From: Candidatus Moraniibacteriota bacterium
Lineage (GTDB): Bacteria > Patescibacteriota > Minisyncoccia > CAIUEV01 > JAHKAQ01
Length of the DNA stretch: 54,916 bases
NCBI GenBank assembly: GCA_014729795.1
Contig: WJJI01000047.1
Coordinates: 1 to 54,916 of the forward strand
Direction: 5' to 3'
This document shows, in pieces, positions 18,645-28,172 of this stretch. The translations under genes and the position numbers were made by a program. Position 1 is the first letter of the stretch. Every line of letters starts with the position of its first letter. The notes beneath the pieces are model-generated. The model searched no databases. It worked only from the letters and a program-made list of their open reading frames with translations, and had not been told where the DNA came from.

Positions 18645-18678
18645 AAAAGCCTTTGGGTTTCCACCTAAAGGCTTTTTT
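18645..18678 (+). terminator. Rho-independent terminator
   Basis: AAAAGCCTTTGGGTTTCCACCTAAAGGCTTTTTT. Confidence 0.8.
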
Positions 18679-18761
18679 AATTGTTAGTTTTTAAGCGCTT
18701 AACTCCTACAAACAAGCATTTATTATCAATTATATTCATGGAAAAAATTAGTTGGCAAAAA

Positions 18762-19136
18762 TTAATCTTTAAGGTAATGTCTAACCTTTTGAGTAAATTC
18801 TTGATTACTAAGTTCAGATTTAACTAAATAATCTAAAGCACCTTGTTGTAAGCAGTCGGTAATAAATTTGTGCTCTTTGTAGTTAGAAAGTATTACTACC
18901 TTAAGATTTTTAGTAGTGGAATCTGATTTTAATTTTTTTAAAATTTTATACCCATTATCCTCACCTAAAAGCATGTCTAATAAAATTAAATCAGGTTGAG
19001 TTTCTTTAGCCAGTTGCAAAGCTTTCTTCATGGTTTTGGCATTAATTACCGTATAGCCAAGGTTTTTTAACCTAGTGCCGTACATGGAGATTTGGTAAGA
19101 GTCGTCTTCAATTAATAAAATTGTTTGAGCAGACAT
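18762..19136 (-). CDS. Single-domain (CheY-like) response regulator
   Basis: ILLIEDDSYQ, PDLILLDMLLGEDNGYKILKKLK, VVILSNYKE, ALDYLVKSEL. Confidence 0.9.
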   Translation of the reverse strand: MSAQTILLIEDDSYQISMYGTRLKNLGYTVINAKTMKKALQLAKETQPDLILLDMLLGEDNGYKILKKLKSDSTTKNLKVVILSNYKEHKFITDCLQQGALDYLVKSELSNQEFTQKVRHYLKD

Positions 19137-19404
19137 ATATTTTTTAAATTATTATTGAATTCATGCGAGTGTTTGGTAAGTTTTAGAAAAATGTTGGGTT
19201 TTTGGCATTTATTTGCTTGAAATGGCTTATAATTAAACTCGGGTAGCTTGTGTATAATCCTTTTTAAGCTAATAAGTTATGGTTTAAAAAAATTGTAGAG
19301 TGAAAATAAGCATTTAAGGATCTAACCAAATAAGCGCAAATGGTTGTAATATTTTAATAGTGATATATAATAATGTAATTTAATAGAGTAAATAAAGCAA
19401 ATCA

Positions 19405-20232
19405 ATGCCCAAAACAAAAAAGAAATTAGGATTAGCCCTGGGGAGCGGAGGCTTAAGAGGTTTTTTTCATTTAGGCGTTTTAAAGTGTTTAAATAAGCAT
19501 AGTATTAAAATTGATTATTTAGCCGGTAGTAGTATGGGGGCTTTAATTGCCACTCTTTATGCGCTTTATCAAGATGTGGATAAAATCGAAAAAATAATGA
19601 CTAAAAACAAAAGTTCAACCTTTAGGTCATTGATCGATTTTTCAGTTAAAGGTGGTTTGATTCGTGGTAATAAATTTGAGCAGAGATTAAGACACTGGGT
19701 AAATAACAGCAGTTTTAAGGATACTAAGATACCCTTAAGCATTGTAACCACTGATTTGGTAAAAGGTAAAGAAAAGATATACACAAAAGGGAAAATTGCA
19801 AAATACTTGCGAGCCAGCATGTCAGTGCCAACCATGTTTGAACCGGTTTCGATTAAAGGTAAAATTTTATCTGATGGAGGCTTGACTAATCCAGTGCCTG
19901 ATGATGTGGTTAAAGAAATGGGAGCAGAGGTGGTTATTGGAGTTAGCCTGGATGATTATCGTAAAAAAAGGGATTTTACTGCTAAGGATATTTCCATCCG
20001 TCGAATCGCCATGAGAAGCATTGAGATTTTGCGATATAGTTTGTCAAACTTTTCCACCTGTAATTCCGACTTTGTCATTAAAAGGCAAGTCCCGATCGAC
20101 TCTATTAGTTTTTCAATATTAAATGAATATTTTCGCAAGGGCAATGGAAAATGGCGGAAAGTTATAAAAATGGGAGAAACCGAAACTGAGAAAAAAATAA
20201 AAAAGATTAAGAAAGCTTTAAGGAATAGCTAA
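19405..20232 (+). CDS. Patatin-like phospholipase (RssA-type)
   Basis: LALGSGGLRGFFHLGVL, AGSSMGAL (GxSxG), SDGGLTNPVP (DGG). Confidence 0.93.
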   Translation: MPKTKKKLGLALGSGGLRGFFHLGVLKCLNKHSIKIDYLAGSSMGALIATLYALYQDVDKIEKIMTKNKSSTFRSLIDFSVKGGLIRGNKFEQRLRHWVNNSSFKDTKIPLSIVTTDLVKGKEKIYTKGKIAKYLRASMSVPTMFEPVSIKGKILSDGGLTNPVPDDVVKEMGAEVVIGVSLDDYRKKRDFTAKDISIRRIAMRSIEILRYSLSNFSTCNSDFVIKRQVPIDSISFSILNEYFRKGNGKWRKVIKMGETETEKKIKKIKKALRNS

Positions 20233-21608
20233 TTTTTAAAGCCGGTAATTGGCGCTGGCAAGGTACCTTTGCGCCAAATGAATTGATCGCTTTTAGCTGA
20301 ATGAGTTTTTAATAAGTAGCTGCCGCCTAACAAGCCCCCAAAGTTGACGTAGTCGCCAGCCTTTTTGTTTTTTACCGGAATTATTCGAACAGCTGTAGTT
20401 TTATGATTGATCATTCCAATAGCGGCTTCATCAGCAATGATAGCAGCCAGAGTAGTGGTTTTGGTGTTGCCCGGAACCGCCACCATGTCAAGACCAACTG
20501 AACAAATTGAGGTCATTGCTTCTAGTTTGTCAAGACTTAACACATTTTTTTTAACCGCATCTGACAATACTTTATCTTCGGCTACCGGGATAAAAGCGCC
20601 TGAAAGGCCCCCAATATTTGAAGAGGCCATTAAACCGCCTTTTTTTACCGAATCGGTAAGCAAAGCTAAAGCAGCGGTAGTACCGTGCGTTCCCACTGTT
20701 TCTAATCCGAGCTTTTCTAAAATTTCACCAACGCTGTCGCCCTTTTGAGTGGTTGGAGCCAGACTTAGATCGATTATACCAAATTGAACCCCGATTGATT
20801 TAGCCAATTCTCGACCAATGGTTTCACCGGCCCGAGTAATCTTAAAGGCGGTTTTTTTGATTTGAGCGGCGATTTCATCTAAGCCTGCATCTTGAGGTAA
20901 TTTTTCTATAGCTCGGCGCACCACGCCTGGACCGGAAATACCAATATTGATAACCGAATCTGGTTGATCCAGTCCATGAAAACCGCCAGCCATAAATGGA
21001 TTATCAGTTACTGCGTTGCAAAAAACAACAAGTTTAGCCGCGGCGATTGCTCTGTTTTTTCCCAAGGATATTTTGTGAATAATATTGCCCATTTTGACAA
21101 CAGAGCGCATATTTATACCGGAACGACTAGTGCCTACATTAACAAAAGAACAAACCCGCTGAGTTTGGTTTAAAATTTGAGGCAGGCTTTCTATAACTAT
21201 TTGATCGGCGTAACTTAAACCATTTTCCGTTAAGCAACCAAAACCCCCAATAAAATCTATATTTAATTTTTGAGCGGTTTGATCAAGGGTTTTAGCGATT
21301 TTTAAGCAAAGTCGATAGTCCCTTTCTTTGTTTCCGGATAATGCTGGGCTAATTACAGCAGCGATAGGAGTAATGGTAACTCTTTTATTGATTATGGGAA
21401 TACCGTATTGTTCTTCAATTTCATGGGCTTGTTTAACAAGATTTTTTGCATTTTGATATACGGTTTTTTGGATATTTTTAACAAGGTTCTCGGGTTTCTT
21501 GTCGCTTGCTTTGAGAAGATTGATTCCCAAGGTAACGGTACGGATATCAAGCTTATCTAGTTTAACCATTTGGATGGTTTCTAATATTTCATTCACTGAA
21601 TATTGCAT
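20229..21608 (-). CDS. UPF0210 (DUF711) family protein
   Basis: Full-length 459-aa match by eye to PFL/UPF0210 (IDLSLAPTTQKGDSVGEILEKLGLETVGTHGTTAALALLTDSVKKGG…), paired with the ACT protein. Confidence 0.9.
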   Translation of the reverse strand: MQYSVNEILETIQMVKLDKLDIRTVTLGINLLKASDKKPENLVKNIQKTVYQNAKNLVKQAHEIEEQYGIPIINKRVTITPIAAVISPALSGNKERDYRLCLKIAKTLDQTAQKLNIDFIGGFGCLTENGLSYADQIVIESLPQILNQTQRVCSFVNVGTSRSGINMRSVVKMGNIIHKISLGKNRAIAAAKLVVFCNAVTDNPFMAGGFHGLDQPDSVINIGISGPGVVRRAIEKLPQDAGLDEIAAQIKKTAFKITRAGETIGRELAKSIGVQFGIIDLSLAPTTQKGDSVGEILEKLGLETVGTHGTTAALALLTDSVKKGGLMASSNIGGLSGAFIPVAEDKVLSDAVKKNVLSLDKLEAMTSICSVGLDMVAVPGNTKTTTLAAIIADEAAIGMINHKTTAVRIIPVKNKKAGDYVNFGGLLGGSYLLKTHSAKSDQFIWRKGTLPAPITGFKN

Positions 21609-21635
21609 AGAATGATTTTAAAGATTGAACTTGGA

Positions 21636-21923
21636 TTAAAGTCGATGCATAGCGTTGATAATTTTTTCATCATGTACATGGATTTCACAATTGATTTTTC
21701 CACTAAGTTTATTAAGTTTTCGACTTAGCTCGGCTACGCTTAAGCTTACCTGGGTTAAATCTACCAACATAACCATGGTAAAAATTTTTTTTATGATCGT
21801 CTGGTTTAACTCTTCAATATTAATATTATTCTCAGCCATGACCTGGCTGACTTGGGCGATTATACCAACTTTATCACGGCCAATAACGGTGATAATAGCT
21901 CGTTTCTTTTTCTTTTTTTGCAT
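21636..21923 (-). CDS. ACT domain protein (UPF0237 family)
   Basis: ITVIGRDKVGIIAQVSQVMAENNINIEELNQTI; directly upstream of the UPF0210 gene. Confidence 0.9.
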   Translation of the reverse strand: MQKKKKKRAIITVIGRDKVGIIAQVSQVMAENNINIEELNQTIIKKIFTMVMLVDLTQVSLSVAELSRKLNKLSGKINCEIHVHDEKIINAMHRL

Positions 21924-22216
21924 AAAAAATAATGAAAATGGTAATTAATTTATTCATGCTTTATTAAAGCAAAATTGAAAAAATTAGCAAATATATTGAT
22001 TTTTAAAAGTATAATTCATAATACTTTTTCAAAAAAATAAAGATTTCTTAGAGAAAATGTCGATCAATTCAATGATAAATTAATAGAACATTTAATCCGT
22101 TATAATACGAAAAGATCTCACAGGGTATTTAATAATAAATATTCATCTTTAGAATATATAATTTAGTAAAAAAATTCCCAAGAGTGCAATAAATGGTGGA
22201 CTCATACATATATTAT

Positions 22217-22244
22217 TTGACATAAAATCTGTTTCTGTTATTTT
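22217..22244 (+). promoter_or_regulatory. Candidate promoter of the T-box/trp transcript (TTGACA-N16-TATTTT)
   Basis: TTGACA 22217-22222, TATTTT 22239-22244. Confidence 0.5.
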
Positions 22245-22277
22245 TTTAATTAAGATTTTAAAATATATAAAACCAAT

Positions 22278-22532
22278 AATTAGTTCCTGAAAAAGTTTTC
22301 AGGGTTGGGGCTAATTTAATTTATAAATGAATAACGGTGGTTCTTGCGAAAGTGAGAACCCGGCTTCCTCCGTAATCATAGGAACATCGATGTCGTTCAA
22401 TTTAATTGAAGTCCGAGTCGATAAAAGTGTCCGCGATAATTGCGGGAAAAAAGGTGGTACCGCGGGAATAAAACCTCTCGTCCTTTAGGCCAAACAATTA
22501 ATATTTGGGCTAAGAGACAAGAGGTTTTTTTA
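22278..22532 (+). promoter_or_regulatory. T-box riboswitch leader of the trp operon (transcription attenuation type)
   Basis: T-box core AGGTGGTACCGCG 22452-22464; antiterminator AAAGG/CCTTT; mutually exclusive 20-nt terminator arms 22472-22491 and 22507-22526 followed by T-tract; upstream stem-loops including AATTAG…CTAATT with TGG at 22306-22308. Confidence 0.9.
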
Positions 22533-22548
22533 ATTATAAACAATAGTT

Positions 22549-23913
22549 ATGTCAAAAATTCCCAAAATCAAAATTGAAAATCAAAAACCAAATTATATTA
22601 AATTTGCGGAAGATATTGATTTTTTTAAATTTTTTCAAAAAATTGAAAACAATTTTGATTGTTGTTACATATTAGAATCTCTAGGAGCAGAAGAAGATAA
22701 ATCAAGATATTCAGTTGTTGGCTTTGATCCTGAAAATATAATAAAAGGCAATGGAAATATTTTAACCATTGATGATAAAGATTATATAACTAAAAACCCT
22801 TATCTTGAACTCAAAAGCATTATTCCTCAAAATATTATTTCTAGACAGTATTCAGGAGGATTAGTGGGGTATTTAGGTTATGATTGCATAAATTACTTTG
22901 AAAAATGCTTAAACGTTAAAACGCATAATAAATTTGATCAATTTTTATTTGGCGTTTATAAAGACGGCATAGTGTATGATAAAATGACCGGTGAAATTTT
23001 TTATTTTTATTATAAAAAAAACAGATTAAGTTTAATAAAAAAAATTTTTAAACAAAAAAATACTGAAAAAATGAATTTAACAACAGGTTTTGTTAACGAT
23101 TCAAAAAACAGAAGACAGCATTATAAAATGGTAAAATCGGTTAAACGGGAAATAATTAATGGAAATATTTTTCAAGCGGTAATTGGTTTTAAATCAAATT
23201 ATCAAATAAAAGGCGATGAAGTTATGCTTTACCGGGAATTAAGAAAGGTTAACCCTTCTCCTTTCATGTATTATTTAAAATTTAAAGATAAAAAAATAAT
23301 TGGAGCCAGTCCCGAGTTATTGTTTAGATTAAGGCAAGGAGAAATGGAGACCTTCCCATTAGCGGGGACGATCAAAAGAGGAAAAAACCCGCAACAAGAT
23401 AAAAAATTAGCCAGGAAGTTATTAAACGATAAAAAAGAAATCGCGGAACATTCAATGCTTATTGATCTTCATAGAAATGACATTGGAAGAGTGGCTCAAA
23501 TCGGAACGGTGAAGGTAAGAAACATGATGAATATTAAAAAATTTAGTCATGTTCAACATATCTCATCCGAAGTTATCGGGATTATTAAAAAAAATCAAGA
23601 CATGTTTACCGCTTTAAGCTGCAATTTCCCTGCCGGGACCTTAACCGGAGCTCCAAAAATTGAAGCTATTAAAATAATTGATGATCTTGAAGATGAGCCA
23701 AGAGGCCCCTACGGTGGAGGGGTGGGGCATTTTGGATTTAATGGAGAATGTACCTTTGCTATTCCTATTAGATCCTTGTTTATCGAAAATGAAAACGCGT
23801 TTGCTCAAACGGCCGGAGGTGTTGTCTATGATTCGGTTCCGGAAAAAGAATACATTGAGATAAAAAATAAGCTAGCGGCCATGAAGCGGGTTTTAAACAA
23901 ATTTAGTAAATAA
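22549..23913 (+). CDS. trpE: Anthranilate synthase component I
   Basis: FQAVIGFK, LRKVNPSPFMYYLKF, IGASPELLFR, PLAGTIKRG, HSMLIDLHRNDIGRV, FPAGTLTGAPKIEA, GGGVGHFGFNGE. Confidence 0.93.
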   Translation: MSKIPKIKIENQKPNYIKFAEDIDFFKFFQKIENNFDCCYILESLGAEEDKSRYSVVGFDPENIIKGNGNILTIDDKDYITKNPYLELKSIIPQNIISRQYSGGLVGYLGYDCINYFEKCLNVKTHNKFDQFLFGVYKDGIVYDKMTGEIFYFYYKKNRLSLIKKIFKQKNTEKMNLTTGFVNDSKNRRQHYKMVKSVKREIINGNIFQAVIGFKSNYQIKGDEVMLYRELRKVNPSPFMYYLKFKDKKIIGASPELLFRLRQGEMETFPLAGTIKRGKNPQQDKKLARKLLNDKKEIAEHSMLIDLHRNDIGRVAQIGTVKVRNMMNIKKFSHVQHISSEVIGIIKKNQDMFTALSCNFPAGTLTGAPKIEAIKIIDDLEDEPRGPYGGGVGHFGFNGECTFAIPIRSLFIENENAFAQTAGGVVYDSVPEKEYIEIKNKLAAMKRVLNKFSK

Positions 23914-23925
23914 TATTAAAAAATC

Positions 23926-24513
23926 ATGAAGGTATTAATAATTGACAATTATGATTCGTTTACTTACAACTTATATCAATACATTGGAGAAATCCTTGAT
24001 AGAAAAGCCAAAATTGAAGTTAAGCGAAATGATGAAATCACAATAAGTCAAATTAAAAAAGAAAAATATTATAGAATAATTATATCTCCCGGGCCGGGAA
24101 GCCCCGATGATCCAGCTTATTTTGGAGTTTGCGCTAAAGTATTAACGGAAATCGGGAAAAGTATCCCGGTTTTAGGGGTTTGTCTTGGTATGCAGGGCAT
24201 GGCACATTATTTTGGCGGCAAAGTGACAAAAGCTAAATCACCAATGCATGGAAAAACAAGTGAAATTAACCATAACAATGAAGGCGTTTTCAACGGTCTT
24301 CCAAAAAAACTTGAAGTAATGCGTTATCATTCTTTAATTGCTGATAAAAAGACCATACCCAAATGTTTAAAAATTACAGCCGAGACCATGGATAAAGAAA
24401 AAGATATTATGGGATTAACCCATGTAAAATTTCCGATTCAGGGAGTTCAATTTCATCCGGAATCCTTTGCCACTGAAGGTGGAAAATTATTATTAAGCAA
24501 TTTTTTGTGTTAA
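23926..24513 (+). CDS. trpG: Anthranilate synthase component II (glutamine amidotransferase)
   Basis: IDNYDSFTYNL, ISPGPGSPDD, PVLGVCLGMQ, RYHSL, GVQFHPESFATEGG. Confidence 0.95.
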   Translation: MKVLIIDNYDSFTYNLYQYIGEILDRKAKIEVKRNDEITISQIKKEKYYRIIISPGPGSPDDPAYFGVCAKVLTEIGKSIPVLGVCLGMQGMAHYFGGKVTKAKSPMHGKTSEINHNNEGVFNGLPKKLEVMRYHSLIADKKTIPKCLKITAETMDKEKDIMGLTHVKFPIQGVQFHPESFATEGGKLLLSNFLC

Positions 24514-25490
24514 AAAATTTAACTCAAAATCAGGCCTATTTTATGCAAAAAAAGATTATTAATGGCAAGCTAAGCAAGAAACAAATAATCGGTATTTTTC
24601 AAAAATATGAAAAAATAGGAATAACCGACCAAGAGCTATTGGGAATTGTTAAAGCAACAAAGGAAAAAATGAAAAAGGTAGAGGTCGAATTTGATTGTTT
24701 GGATACTTGCGGAACCGGAGGCGATAAGTTGAACACATTTAATATTTCAACCGTTTCTGCAATTGTTTCTTGCGCTTGTGGCGTTCCCGTTGCCAAACAT
24801 GGTAACCGGGCTGCCTCAAGCAAATGCGGGAGCGCAGATGTTTTAGAAGCATTGGGAATTAAATTAGTATTAAATTCATCTCAAGCGAAAAAATGTTTAG
24901 AAAAAGTTGGTTTTGTTTTTATGTTCGCCCCGATTTTTCATCCGGCATTAATTCATGTCAAAGAGGCAAGAATTGAGTATGGGAAAATAACTTATTTTAA
25001 TCTATTGGGACCCATGTTGAATCCTGCCAATGCTAAGTATCAAGTCATTGGAGTAACTTATCCAAATAAAATTGATTTAATGAAAAATGTTTTATTAAAA
25101 ACCGGCTCCAAAAGAATAATGTTTGTTCATGGAAAGAATGGCATGGATGAAATATCAGTTTCTGGAGAAAGCGCCATAATGCAAATTAGCCAAAATTCAT
25201 GGAAGGTCTGGGGAATAACCCCTAAAAAAATGAAGTTAAAATCATACCCAATATCACAAATAAAAGGTGGAGATTCCAAGCAAAACGCTAAAATAGTTAT
25301 GGATATTTTAAACAACCAAGCAACAGAAGCTCAATTAAATGTCGTGTTGTTAAACACCGCCGCTGGTTTGGTGGTTTTTGGTAAAGCTCGAGATTTTAAT
25401 CATGGAGTTGAGCTTGCAAAAAAAATCATTAAATCAAAAAAAGCGTTAAAAAAACTACAATCAATTATTAGAATCTCAAACAATGTATAA
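24507..25490 (+). CDS. trpD: Anthranilate phosphoribosyltransferase
   Basis: DTCGTGGDKLNTFNIST, KHGNRAASSKCGSADVLEALG, FMFAPIFHPAL, LLGPMLNPA; GTG start at 24507 or ATG at 24543. Confidence 0.95.
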   Translation: MLKNLTQNQAYFMQKKIINGKLSKKQIIGIFQKYEKIGITDQELLGIVKATKEKMKKVEVEFDCLDTCGTGGDKLNTFNISTVSAIVSCACGVPVAKHGNRAASSKCGSADVLEALGIKLVLNSSQAKKCLEKVGFVFMFAPIFHPALIHVKEARIEYGKITYFNLLGPMLNPANAKYQVIGVTYPNKIDLMKNVLLKTGSKRIMFVHGKNGMDEISVSGESAIMQISQNSWKVWGITPKKMKLKSYPISQIKGGDSKQNAKIVMDILNNQATEAQLNVVLLNTAAGLVVFGKARDFNHGVELAKKIIKSKKALKKLQSIIRISNNV

Positions 25491-26265
25491 AAAAACAGGA
25501 ACAATTCTAGATAAAATTTGTGAAGAAAAAATCAAACAAATAGGTTCTCTGAACCTGCTTCGATTTAGTAAGACCAAGACTGATAAGGGCAAGTTTTGTA
25601 ATGCGTTAAAAAAAGGGGGACTTTCTCTGATCGCGGAAATTAAAAAATCCTCTCCAAACCATAAAGGTAAATATATTAATAAAAATTTTAATTTTAAAAA
25701 AATACTGAAAATTTATAATGAATCAAATTGTGTAAACGCGATTTCTGTTATCACAGAGAAAAAATTTTTTTTAGGCAGTTTAAATTATTTTAAATTTGTT
25801 AAAAAAAATTCTAAAAAACCAATCTTAAGAAAAGATTTCATAATCCATCCATTTCAAGTGATTGAATCGGCTTGTTTAAAAGCTGATGCGATTTTATTAA
25901 TCGCCGCGATTTTAAAACAAAAACAATTAAATGATTTATACAACTTATCCATATCTCTTGGTTTGGATGTAATGGTTGAAGTTCATAATAAAAATGAATT
26001 AAATTCAGCTTTAAAGTTAAAACCAAAAATCATTGGCATTAATAATAGAGATTTAAAAACCATGAAAGTTGATATTAATAATTTTGTTAAACTTTCTAAA
26101 GATATACCTAAAAATATTATAAAAATTTCAGAGTCAGGGATTAACAACAGAAAAGATATTTTAAAATTAAAAAAAGCCGGTGCTGATGCGATTTTAGTGG
26201 GAACTTGTTTAATAGAGTCTGATAATATTGATCAAAAAATTAAACAATTGATGATTCAAACATGA
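25483..26265 (+). CDS. trpC: Indole-3-glycerol phosphate synthase
   Basis: LIAEIKKSSPNHKG, ILRKDFIIHPFQ, IIGINNRDLKTMKVD, ISESGINNRKDI. Confidence 0.95.
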   Translation: MYKKTGTILDKICEEKIKQIGSLNLLRFSKTKTDKGKFCNALKKGGLSLIAEIKKSSPNHKGKYINKNFNFKKILKIYNESNCVNAISVITEKKFFLGSLNYFKFVKKNSKKPILRKDFIIHPFQVIESACLKADAILLIAAILKQKQLNDLYNLSISLGLDVMVEVHNKNELNSALKLKPKIIGINNRDLKTMKVDINNFVKLSKDIPKNIIKISESGINNRKDILKLKKAGADAILVGTCLIESDNIDQKIKQLMIQT

Positions 26266-26912
26266 ATATAAAAATTAAATTATGTGGCTTTACTAATTTT
26301 GAAGACGTCAAGCAAGCCGTTGATTTAAAAGTTGATTATTTAGGTTTTATAGTAAATTACGATCAAAGTCCAAGAAATATTACTTTAAAAAAGTTAAAAT
26401 TTTTATTAAAAAAAATTAAGTTATACAAAACAAAATATAAAAAACCGAAAATTGTTTTAATCCTAATTAATCAAACTGAAAATAAGATTTATCAGATTTT
26501 AAACCAAGTAAGTGTTAATGTAATTCAATTTCACGGCAAGGAAACCCCGGAATTATGTAAAAAGTTAAAAAAACAAGTTGAAGTTTGGAAGGTTTTTAAT
26601 CCCGATGATAAATATGAACAAGTAATAAAATATAAAAAAAATATTGATAAATTCTTATTAGATGCCTCAAGATTAAAAGATAAGCAAGCCGATCAGAACG
26701 TAATCTTAAAAGACACCAAATTAATTCACAATTTACAAAATGAAAAACAGTTTGTTATTATAGCAGGAGGTTTAAACCAAAATAATATTATAAGAATAAT
26801 TAAAAAATTTAAACCTAATATGGTTGATATTTCTTCCGGTATTGAAATCTCTCCGGGCAGGAAGAGCAAAGAAAAAATCAAGAAAATTATAAAATTAATT
26901 AAAAAACAATGA
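26262..26912 (+). CDS. trpF: Phosphoribosylanthranilate isomerase
   Basis: IKLCGFTNFEDV, YLGFIVNYDQSPRN, VIQFHGKETPE, LLDAS, IAGGLNQNNI, VDISSGIEISPGRKS. Confidence 0.93.
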   Translation: MNIKIKLCGFTNFEDVKQAVDLKVDYLGFIVNYDQSPRNITLKKLKFLLKKIKLYKTKYKKPKIVLILINQTENKIYQILNQVSVNVIQFHGKETPELCKKLKKQVEVWKVFNPDDKYEQVIKYKKNIDKFLLDASRLKDKQADQNVILKDTKLIHNLQNEKQFVIIAGGLNQNNIIRIIKKFKPNMVDISSGIEISPGRKSKEKIKKIIKLIKKQ

Positions 26913-28168
26913 AAAATATCAAAAACATATTTATCAAAACCAAGTATGATTCAGATAATTTGGGTCATTTTGGAAAACTAGGAGGAAGATACGCGCCCGA
27001 GATGCTAATTCCGGCCTTAGAAGAACTGGAAACCGCTTTTAATAAAGCCAAAAAAGATCCGGAATTCCAAAAAGAATTAATGGATTTATATGAAAATTAT
27101 GATGGTCGGCCCACCCCTCTTTATTACGCAAAAAATTTAACCAAAAAATTAGGCGGCGCGAGAATATTTATAAAAAATGAAGGCCTAAACCATACCGGAG
27201 CCCATAAAATGAACCATTCTTTGGGTCAAGCTTTACTTGCAAAAAGAATGGGCAAGAAAAGATTAATAGCTGAAACAGGCGCGGGCCAACATGGTCTAGC
27301 CACCGCTACGGTTGCTGCCAAGTTTGGTTTTGATTGTACCATTTTTATGGGTAAAGTGGATTACGAGAGACAACGCCCCAATGTTTTTTGGATGGAGCAG
27401 TTGGGCGCCGAGGTGGTTCAGGTACTACATGGTACGCAGCGGCTTAAAGATGCGGTAACAGCCACGCTACAAGATTGGATTGCGAATGTTGATAACACTT
27501 ACTATCTGCTTGGCTCGGTACTTGGACCTCATCCATATCCTTCAATGGTTCGTGATTTCCAAACAATAGTAGGGCTGGAGGTTAAACAGCAGTTAAAGGA
27601 AAATTATAATATTAATCAGCCTGATTATATTATCGCCTGTGTTGGCGGAGGCAGTAATGCTATAGGAATTTTTCATCCATTTTTAGATGACAAAAAGGTA
27701 AAATTAATCGGGGTAGAAGCTGGAGGAAAGGGAGTAAAAAAAATTGGCGATCATGCCTCGAGGTTACAAAAAAATCCTAAAATTGGAGTCGTGGAAGGTT
27801 ATAAATCTTATTTTATTCAGGATCAAGATGGTCAAATTCAGGATACTCATAGCATTTCAGCCGGACTTGATTATTCGGGGATTGGGCCTCAACACGGCTT
27901 GCTTTTTCAAAAAAATCGAGTTGAATATCATTATGCCACGGATAAAGAAGTTATTAAGGCTTTTAAGATCCTAGCTAAACAAGAAGGCATTATTCCGGCC
28001 TTGGAAAGCTCCCACGCGGTAGCCGAAGCGGTAAAAACAGCTCCTAAGCTTTCTAAAAATAAAGTGATTGTAGTGAATTTATCAGGACGAGGAGAGAAAG
28101 ATATTTTCATTGTGGCTAAAGCGCTTAAAGATAAAAAATGGCAAAGCTTTTTAAAAACTCAAATTTAA
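26909..28168 (+). CDS. trpB: Tryptophan synthase beta chain
   Basis: GRYAPEMLIPAL, EGLNHTGAHKMNHSLGQ, ETGAGQHGLATA, CVGGGSNAIGIF, GLDYSGIGPQH, LSGRGEKD. Confidence 0.97.
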   Translation: MKNIKNIFIKTKYDSDNLGHFGKLGGRYAPEMLIPALEELETAFNKAKKDPEFQKELMDLYENYDGRPTPLYYAKNLTKKLGGARIFIKNEGLNHTGAHKMNHSLGQALLAKRMGKKRLIAETGAGQHGLATATVAAKFGFDCTIFMGKVDYERQRPNVFWMEQLGAEVVQVLHGTQRLKDAVTATLQDWIANVDNTYYLLGSVLGPHPYPSMVRDFQTIVGLEVKQQLKENYNINQPDYIIACVGGGSNAIGIFHPFLDDKKVKLIGVEAGGKGVKKIGDHASRLQKNPKIGVVEGYKSYFIQDQDGQIQDTHSISAGLDYSGIGPQHGLLFQKNRVEYHYATDKEVIKAFKILAKQEGIIPALESSHAVAEAVKTAPKLSKNKVIVVNLSGRGEKDIFIVAKALKDKKWQSFLKTQI

Positions 28169-28172
28169 TAAT

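Noticed and set aside
22331-22377. Hairpin ACGGTGGTTCTTGCGAAAGTGAGAACC…CCTCCGT as the T-box Stem I
   Set aside because: Its 3' internal loop (CGGCTTCCT) contains no TGG Trp codon; fits better as Stem II. Kept as an alternative until a covariance model is run.
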